A stretch of DNA of 64,000 bases from Siphonodentalium dalli (taxonomy: Eukaryota > Mollusca > Scaphopoda > Gadilida > Siphonodentaliidae): NCBI GenBank assembly GCA_032622095.1, contig CP136061.1:253407582-253471581 (forward strand). Direction: 5' to 3'. A model generated the notes under the pieces. That model ran no database searches. It was not told where the DNA came from and worked only from the letters and a program-made list of their open reading frames with translations. Shown here one piece after another: positions 57,559 through 64,000 of the stretch. Each line of letters opens with the position of its first letter. The stretch's first letter is position 1. A program made the position numbers and the translations under genes.

Positions 57559-58023
57559 AAAGAAGCTAAAATAATGTCGGAACCAGAAGAAATAGAGCCC
57601 GATCTAGATGAATCTTTGTTGGACGTATCGTAAATGAAGATGTTGTTCTATCATCGGAACATTCTTGTGGAATTTGCGAACAGTCGTTCACTACGAAGTA
57701 TTCGCTCAAAAGACACGCGCGGCCGAAACATGAGGATATCGGAACGAATGTGAAATGTACGCAGTGTTGTAAGGTATTCGATGGCGAAAAAGCGCACAAC
57801 GAACACAGACAAGCCCGACACACAGAACTGAAACATTTGTGTCCCGAATGTGGTCTGCGGTTCAAGAAGAAATACGTACTACAGTGCCACATGACGAGGA
57901 AACACGAAGGAACCAGTGCAAGATACGAATGTCTGGTGGAAAGCTGCAGAAAAAGATTTCACCAAAAGCAGCATTATCGAGATTACGACAGAAACGAATC
58001 AATAAACGCTAAATCTCGATGTT
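57559..58023 (+). pseudogene. C2H2 zinc-finger gene, frameshifted, with a degenerate last finger
   Basis: A strong acceptor (CTCAATTATCTATTTCAG) at 57558 precedes a 5' leader and ATG at 57574. An acidic N-terminus follows (SEPEEIEPDLDESLLDV) and hits a TAA at 57631. The shifted frame continues from about 57630 with three canonical fingers: CGIC...H-x4-H, CTQC...H-x4-H and CPEC...H-x4-H, all with 12-residue loops. A fourth, C-x4-C, lacks both His (Tyr-Asp positions) and the frame ends at 58023. An indel near 57629 or an unrecognised splice would explain the break. Such proteins normally bind DNA in the nucleus. It is flanked by inverted repeats at 55.1 and 58.8 kb. Confidence 0.65.
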
Positions 58024-58029
58024 GAATAG

Positions 58030-58745
58030 TTCTAGTGGGTGTGTAATAAAACACAACCACACATTATGTGTGCGTGGTGAGAAAATTAAATTATGCTACA
58101 AGTTACAACTCGCGCCTCATCGTTGTAACGTTGTAACATTCCGCGTAACAAACTCGTGTGTGAATTTTCACTGTGACGTCATGCACACCTATGTGTGGTT
58201 CTGTCTATTTTATACGAATGAATAATCATTCCAGAGTGTTTTTATAAAATAATATATGCCAGAAGTTACATATTGTTGGCTTTAAAGTGCTAAATTGGAG
58301 CTTGGTCAATATTTACCACGTGCCTATCAACAATGCCACTTGCCTATCATAACAAGTTTGTGCTTTGCCATGAGCCTATCTGCGGAGGCAATATGCCTGT
58401 CATCAATTTGTGATATGACACTCAGGAAAATCGATATTTTTCCACGAAAAATATGTCTTTTATTGTGGATTTTGGTTTCATTGTATCAATGGAATGTGCA
58501 TCTAGTGACATGTGTACATGAAGCCTACATATCGAGATTTCTACCATTTATATTAGGTAGTTTCATTGATAAACGACAAAAACCGGTTGTAAAATTCGAC
58601 AAATTAAGTAATAAAACATATATCTAAAGGCACACGGCTATCACAAATGGTGTATGAATACACCAGTCATGGTCCTATCTGATGCCATAAGCGTTCTGGT
58701 CGGTGGATTCCAGAATGTTTGATTTTCCTCAAATTCTGAGCACAC
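58030..58745. other. No supported gene
   Basis: A 110-codon frame at 58295-58627 repeats TGCCTATCA-type words at its start and has no domain. Nothing else was seen. Confidence 0.4.
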
Positions 58746-58749
58746 GTGT

Positions 58750-58886
58750 GAAAACCGCCACACAATATCACTACAGCAATATGCCTACCCACAGCCACCA
58801 GCCTATAGGGTTATCGGGCGCGTTGAAGCTTTATTTGGCCGGTTTTGGCCGGTTTGTTGGGTAAAGGGTTAAAACAGCAGACATAT
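58750..58886 (-). repeat. Right inverted repeat around the zinc-finger region
   Basis: GAAAACCGCCACACAATATC through CAGCCTATAGGGTTATCGGG, then GTTGGGTAAAGGGTTAAAAC. It is the reverse complement of parts of 55115-55440. The outer boundary near GCAGACAT shows no target duplication with the left side. Confidence 0.65.
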
Positions 58887-59156
58887 AAAACATTCATGAA
58901 ATGTTTTCAGCAGATATAGATAATTTATTAAGACTTTCGCATATCGAAATATTTGAAGTAGCTGACAGCTCCGCCTCTTGGATGATTGATAAGATATTTA
59001 TGATATCTGATGAATCTGGCGTGAGTCTGAATCAATTCGTAAAGTTGATAATTGGGTAGCTGACCCAGTAGGCGATTCCTTACTCAAAAAGCCAGCCTCC
59101 AACCAATATTCATGGGGTCCACATCCAAATACGAACCTTTCTCTCGAAGCATCGTA

Positions 59157-60170
59157 TCAAACTTTGAAAACCCAAAGCTCAATCTCTGCTTCTGAGAGTA
59201 AAATCTTGACAGACTTTGGAGATTTTTGTTTTGGAACAATAGGATCAACTTGCATATACTGTGTTGGAGGAATTGTCTGAATGGCAGAATCCGTATCCAT
59301 TACCTGCGCTACAGGTTCTGGGACAGGAATATCGGTCTCGTCAACTTGTGTTGCTACATGTAGTGATATACTGACGAGTTTGGTTTGACTTTGTTTCCGG
59401 GCGATGGCATGAACACATTTTTGTAGACACGATTGCTGAGTATGTGACGTGCGGAAAGAATTGTCGAGGGCTAACTATTTTCTTAGCATCTATATATGAC
59501 AACTGCTTCTCAGCTTTACGTCGTTGAATCTTCAATTAATAGTCACAAAATGGAACACGAACAACCCATTGCAGCATGCGTACCTTGACAGTTTGAACAT
59601 TTCTTCAGATTCGTACAAGCCGTATGATCATGATCAGAAATAGAACACTTCAACTCCGAATAATCTGGTATATCGCGAGTTCCCAACACAGCTCTGCTAC
59701 TGTTCAATGTCTTATGTCTTGTGATGAGTATTCAGCACTGGTTTTTGTGCACTAGATGTTACATGCACAAGAGCGTCAGCTTGAATTTTTCTTGAACATT
59801 CGATCAGAAGAGGGCCACTTAGTGGTCCAGTCCTGATCGGTTTGACATATTTTAATTGTTCGACTATGTTGTGTAGCGTTTTATCAATTACAAACACAGA
59901 AGGTCTCTTGACATTTGGATCAAAACCAAGTACCAAGTACTGAGGATAGACCTCAGCATCAGTGGAACTCGGCGGGTGGTCCATCTTACATTTTTGTTTT
60001 GTTTAGAGTTGCCATATAAAAAGCAAAACATCGACAAATAGCCCAGCCGCCTCCGTGGACTACCCTTCGAAATCTGGTCGGGCCAAAGACTGGTACATAG
60101 CTGAAGTGGTGACCCGTTTATGCACTGCATGAGTTAGCCTCCCGGTACCTCCCCACAGTGAGACAGACGT
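59157..60170 (-). pseudogene. Non-LTR retrotransposon 5' leader and ORF1 (gag-like), broken
   Basis: The minus strand has a leader (about 60170-59985) and then an ATG at 59984 opening MDHPPSSTDAEVYPQYLVLG, typical of mollusc ORF1 proteins. The frame breaks near 59712; the next frame carries ALGTRDIPD-like sequence and the remains of a zinc knuckle (KKCSNCQGTHAAMGC), ending at a stop. A third piece, with KLKIQRRKAEKQLSYIDAKK, and a fourth, with DIPVPEPVAQVMDTDS, end at 59157. The middle of the protein, including the first knuckle, is deleted. No ORF2 follows. Confidence 0.7.
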
Positions 60171-60306
60171 GAACAATACAGGATCCAACATTCAACAATC
60201 AGCAGGACGAACGCCCATATACAGGATATAGCAGGAACATGTGTGAGGAAAACCCCAGAAAATATTACTTCAAACAAGCGAGAAGCAATACAGCAGACTA
60301 CACAAA

Positions 60307-60738
60307 ATTACTAACAGTCTGTCACATCATGGGATTCTTAACCCTCACAGTGGGGCGGTAATTACTAACAGTGTGTCACATCATGGGATTCTTACCCCTC
60401 GCAGTGGGGCGGTAATTACTAACAGTGTGTCACATCATGGGATTCTTACCCCTCACAGTGGGGCGGTAATTACTAACAGTGTGTCACATCATGGGATTCT
60501 TAACCCTCACAGTGGGGCGGTAATTACTAACAGTGTGTCACATCATGGGATTCTTAACCCTCGCAGTGGGGCGGTAATTACTAACAGGGTGTCACATCAT
60601 GTGATTCTTAACCCTCACAGTGGGGCGGTAATTACTAACAGTGTGTCACATCATGGGATTCTTAACCCTCACAGTGGGGCGGTAATTACTAACAGTCTGT
60701 CACATCATGGGATTCTTAACCCTCGCAGTGGGGCGGTA
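60307..60738 (+). repeat. 54-bp tandem repeat, 8 copies
   Basis: AATTACTAACAGTGTGTCAC and ATCATGGGATTCTTAACCCT and CACAGTGGGGCGGT make up the unit. GTCACATCAT starts at 60321, 60375, 60429, 60483 and so on. As 54 is divisible by three, a 139-codon frame with an 18-residue period stays open. There is no other sign of coding. Confidence 0.95.
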
Positions 60739-60739
60739 G

Positions 60740-61330
60740 GCCTATCCTATCCTGGCCCACACAGGGGAACTACACATTTTAAAATGTTATAATTTATAGC
60801 TGTTCTTGGTACATGAAACACCACAGTTTTAATGATTGTCATGCCAAGACATTATATTAAATGGGGTTATAACTTTTAACGTTGATGTGGTTAAATATTT
60901 TGAGAAATCCATTTTTAGATATAAGAAAATGTTGTAAAAAAGTTGCGCGGGTTCTACCGCGTCCACTCTGATACTATATGATGCCCCGTCCACCGTGACA
61001 CCACAAGCTGCCCCACCCACTGTGATACCATAATATTGTGATACCATAAGTGACAAATTAACGATACCCCGTCCGCTGTCATACAATAAGATACCCCGTC
61101 CACTGTGACACGACAAGTAACAAGTTTCCTGAGCCAATGTTTAGCCAAAGAAGAAAATACTTCAAATCTACGTCATTCGCAGGCATCGCGAAAATTCACA
61201 CAACCAGCCAACAAATAACACGCCGAAATAGATCATAATATAGGTCATAATTGAGAACGCTCTTTATTATATATTGTCTTTGAGCGACTTAGACATAGTT
61301 CTACTTTTTAAGAGACGGTCATTGGAATTT
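60740..61330. other. No gene; imperfect CCGTCCACTGTGACAC repeats
   Basis: At 60945-61115 the words GCCCCGTCCACCGTGACAC, CCCACCCACTGTGATACC and TACCCCGTCCACTGTGACAC recur irregularly. The minus-strand frames over them are by-products. Confidence 0.5.
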
Positions 61331-61334
61331 TTCT

Positions 61335-62040
61335 AAGGCTGACAGCATGTTAAAACTTCCTCTGTATATATCCATATGTCAGAGTGCTAATTTTTGGACA
61401 ATTATTTCATTGTTTATCTACATTGATTTGACTGTATCAGATGTTCGTTTCTATAGTATTCGCGTTAGGTTCGTTTCTTTGTTAGGTTAGGTTTTCTCGC
61501 AATTCCCATCTTTTCTTTGTATTAATCAGCTGGCTTTTCATTCTTACCCAATCATGTGCTCATTAATTACCATTCATCGCACGTACTCTTAGCTTTACTT
61601 TTAATAATTAATTATTTGTCAAACTGTTAATGCCACTGTGATGATCGGATATTTTATCATGCAAATCTGTTAATCTAATCCCGCGTCGTTAATTCACACC
61701 TGTGCATGCTTTGTATATAAGAATGTGTGAAACTGTGTTATGTTACTCTATCTTCCGGAACTCCGCCTTTCAGTAACTTCACATATTACAACCGGAGTTC
61801 CGATTGTTGTGTGGACCGCTTCCAACTATACCGTAATGTCCGTATATTTCTATTGTAAAAATAAATGCTAATTCCCCAGAAAGACTCAACCTTGATTCAA
61901 TCCGAAATCAGCTCTATCAAACATATAAGGCCGACAACATGGTAACACTCCCTCTTTATATATATAAGGCTGACAACATGTAAAAATTACCTCTTTATTT
62001 ATCTAAATAAGGCTGACAATATGTTCAAACTCCATCATTT
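61335..62040 (+). repeat. About 41-bp direct repeats interrupted by an LTR-like insertion
   Basis: AAGGC(T/C)GACA(G/A)CATG(T/G)TAA followed by CTTCCTCT and TATATATA occurs near 61335, 61927, 61967 and 62009. The last three are consecutive; the first is separated from them by the solo-LTR-like unit, as if the insertion split a tandem array. Confidence 0.7.
61377..61923 (+). mobile_element. Probable solo LTR, 547 bp
   Basis: The unit starts TGTCAGAGTGC and ends TATCAAACA (TG...CA). In order it contains a TATA box (TATATAAG, about 61711), a downstream transcribed-looking region with CCGGAACTCCGCCTTTCAG, and an AATAAA signal (about 61859) about 65 bp before the end. The flanking 4-mers are CATA and TATA, one mismatch. 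No internal retroviral-type genes are adjacent, so recombination between two LTRs is inferred. The promoter points toward the GPCR gene 0.5 kb downstream. Confidence 0.55.
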
Positions 62041-62451
62041 GAAAGTCGATATCTTACCACCAAAGCCCGTCGATCGTTATTGCAATTGGGTGTCCGAAGA
62101 TTCTGCTTTTATGGTGCCAAGCCGGACAGGGCGTGTGATTGTAAATATAGCGAAACTTAATAATTGGCGACAAGTACGTCACTGAACAAATGGCGGACTA
62201 TCCGGTCGAATATGCAATATCACTTATTATTTCACAATTGAATAATTAAGTTGATAGATTGCTTTCTCACCGTTTCACGAATGTAACAACGGCACTTCAT
62301 TGCGCACTTAGAATATCTCATTCAGAGAATTTCAATATCGTTTCGTCCGAACGTAATTACCACCACAAGAAAGGTATCTGCTATTCTTTGAACACAACAG
62401 AACAGAACGGTTGACAGATAGGAGTGAGTACTGTACGCACAACACTAAGAA

Positions 62452-63531
62452 ATGGAAAACCAACATAATAATTTAACTTCCAATGTTACAGTCGCCGAAA
62501 CAACCAGGAATGACACTGTCTCCGAAGCCAGGAATATGACTATTGGAGTGATTCAATTACTACTTCTATGCGTTGGAACTATCGGAAATGTTTTGATATT
62601 AATTGCATTTTCTCGTCCGACGATGAGAGTAAAACGGTCCTCGTTGTTGTTTATGGCATTGGCGATAGCAGACCTTGTTGTACTCTACATTAATTTGCTA
62701 CGCAATGCGATCAAAAGAATATCCCAATGGGACGTCGCTATCGTGAGTGACGCATCATGTAAAGCATATATATTTCTGAGCTATTCTTCTGCCGATATCT
62801 GCGTCTGGATCCTCGTTATACTGACTGTCGATCGAACCATGCACGTGTGTTTCCACATAAAGAGCTCCTTCTTTTCCAGCAAGAAGTCAGTATTCATTGG
62901 AATTGTGCTCGTTGTAATTGGAAGTTTGCTGGCGAATTGTCACTTTTTATATGGACTGCAATTAACTACAGGTACTGATAGTCAATATGGGAGTTGCCCC
63001 CCTACCGGGGCGCCAGAGTATGTCTGGTTTATCGACAACGTCTGGTTTTGGTTGGACGTTGTCAAGTATTCGTTGGTTCCAGTCACCGTTATCGCATCCT
63101 GCAACACTCTACTCATTTGTCATATCAGGAAAACAAAAAGAGCCTTAAAATATTTTACTGGGAGCAACGAGCAAGGCAGACAGGGGAAACAAGCGACATC
63201 GTCGACTTCATTGATGCTAATTGCAACAAGTTTCCAACTCCTTTTGACAACAACGCCACTGACCTTAACAATGGCAATCAACAAAGCAGATTTAAATTTC
63301 TACGACACCACTGCGTATGGTGTTCTTGTAACACTGAACAGGGCTAATAACTGCTTGAATTTGTTCACGTATGTTATAAGCGGTAATAAATTCAGAGCCG
63401 AACTATGGCGTGTTCTGAAACAAAGCTGTCGGCACAGGATAGGTACAGAGTCTCTTAGTCTTAGCACACAACATACAGACCAACCCCACATAACGAGTGG
63501 ATCGCAATGGCAATCAACAAAGCAGATTTAA
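62452..63531 (+). CDS. Class A (rhodopsin-like) GPCR, peptide-receptor type, single exon
   Basis: A 359-residue protein at the plasma membrane that should couple an extracellular ligand to a G protein. Four N-glycosylation sequons (N7, N11, N20, N28) precede seven hydrophobic segments at about 31-54, 63-87, 104-128, 146-167, 203-226, 250-275 and 289-312. Family marks: GN in TM1 (45-46), LAIAD in TM2 (D74), the C103-C182 pair, DRT in place of DRY at 127-129, no CWxP in TM6 (FQLLLTTTP), and NLFTY (303-307) in place of NPxxY. These variants resemble expanded neuropeptide-like receptors of lophotrochozoans. The ligand is unknown. No intron is needed. The last eight residues (QWQSTKQI) are read from a duplicated segment in another frame. 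Confidence 0.9.
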   Translation: MENQHNNLTSNVTVAETTRNDTVSEARNMTIGVIQLLLLCVGTIGNVLILIAFSRPTMRVKRSSLLFMALAIADLVVLYINLLRNAIKRISQWDVAIVSDASCKAYIFLSYSSADICVWILVILTVDRTMHVCFHIKSSFFSSKKSVFIGIVLVVIGSLLANCHFLYGLQLTTGTDSQYGSCPPTGAPEYVWFIDNVWFWLDVVKYSLVPVTVIASCNTLLICHIRKTKRALKYFTGSNEQGRQGKQATSSTSLMLIATSFQLLLTTTPLTLTMAINKADLNFYDTTAYGVLVTLNRANNCLNLFTYVISGNKFRAELWRVLKQSCRHRIGTESLSLSTQHTDQPHITSGSQWQSTKQI

Positions 63532-63747
63532 GTTTGTTTCGGGACCACTGTTGCTCCTGTTCTTGTGACACTGAACATGGCTAATAATTTCTTAAATTTG
63601 TTATACGTTGTAAGATATTTAGAGCCGATCTATGGCGTGTTCACAAACAAATTGTCCACACTCGATAACTGTGTGTTTAGTAAACGACAAGCGGACCAAC
63701 CGATGAGTGAATCCCATCTGCATTCTGGAGGCCGACAACAAAACTAA
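63507..63747 (+). pseudogene. Decayed duplicate of the GPCR 3' end
   Basis: Starting at ATGGCAATCAACAAAGCAGA this copies GPCR sequence from 63271 onward with a 236-bp offset. Matches include CACTGAACA(G/T)GGCTAATAA, AATTTGTT and AGAGCCGA...TATGGCGTGTT. Indels destroy the frame. A 60-codon reading from 63565 (MTLNMANNFLNLLY...) preserves TM7-like sequence but cannot be a receptor. It is a tandem partial duplication. Confidence 0.85.
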
Positions 63748-64000
63748 ATGATGCCAACTGTCTTACATACACAATGATAGAGGATTATATTGAATAACAT
63801 AGAAGAACTGTGACTTTCGGATTATTATCATTTCATGCCTAAGATTATTGTTTCCGCTTGAATGTATGGCTATTGCTGAAGTTATATTCTAATGCTCATC
63901 CATGCCCCATATGTCGTTGTATGTTTAGATATAATGCACATAACAACTTGCGTATTATTTTGTATTCTTTGTGTATCGAATTTCGTTAGCAATTTCCAGT
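63748..64000. other. No supported gene
   Basis: AT-rich 3' flank of the GPCR and its relic. No clear AATAAA was seen; the window ends here. Confidence 0.5.

Noticed and set aside
60307-60738. CRISPR-like or coding 54-bp repeat
   Set aside because: No spacer diversity; the open frame results from a unit length divisible by three.

Overview
This 64-kb window is eukaryotic, intergenic-rich, AT-rich DNA from an invertebrate. Spliced-looking exons, AG/GT splice signals, several kinds of non-LTR retrotransposon, a solo-LTR-like unit, long minisatellites and many near-perfect palindromes rule out a bacterial or viral source. A GATTGATTGGGGTTTAACG-type interspersed repeat (about 54.9 kb), a gag-like ORF1 with its 5' leader (59.2-60.2 kb), frequent TACATGTA words and an intronless peptide-type GPCR fit a lophotrochozoan, most likely a mollusc. 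The species is not determined.

The only convincingly intact protein gene is a single-exon class A GPCR at 62.45-63.53 kb (+). Other coding material is partial or broken: a THAP-domain first exon with a consensus splice donor (24.48-24.69 kb, -), two C2H2 zinc-finger fragments on opposite strands (25.6-26.2 kb), a frameshifted multi-C2H2 gene (57.57-58.02 kb, +), and three non-LTR retrotransposon remnants: a 3' end at 10.67-11.76 kb (+), a reverse-transcriptase region at 51.18-52.88 kb (-) and an ORF1 at 59.16-60.17 kb (-).

Layout. 0-9.2 kb: 59-bp tandem array, several foldbacks, two members of a TCTG-headed dispersed repeat. 9.3-12.6 kb: AAC microsatellite, then a 5'-truncated retroelement between ~341-bp direct repeats that look like a very long target-site duplication. 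14.1-17.8 kb: three tandem arrays (24, 20 and 143 bp). 17.9-20.35 kb: a non-autonomous Mutator-like element with long terminal inverted repeats and an exact 9-bp duplication. 20.8-21.3 and 43.4-43.9 kb: two inverted copies of one hairpin-tailed element. 24-30 kb: THAP and zinc-finger debris. 31.1-32.4 kb: 56-bp array. 38.5-43.2 kb: 4.7-kb array of a 20-bp unit. 45.37-50.34 kb: a giant foldback element whose two arms contain tandem repeats. 50.8-52.9 kb: retroelement. 55.1-58.9 kb: inverted repeats around the broken zinc-finger gene. 59-64 kb: ORF1 relic, 54-bp array, solo LTR, GPCR and a decayed duplicate of its 3' end.

The genes do not form a pathway. The main interest is mobile and palindromic DNA: at least eleven foldbacks, one about 5 kb, plus well-marked insertion footprints. 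All calls are by eye; no similarity search or folding program was run.
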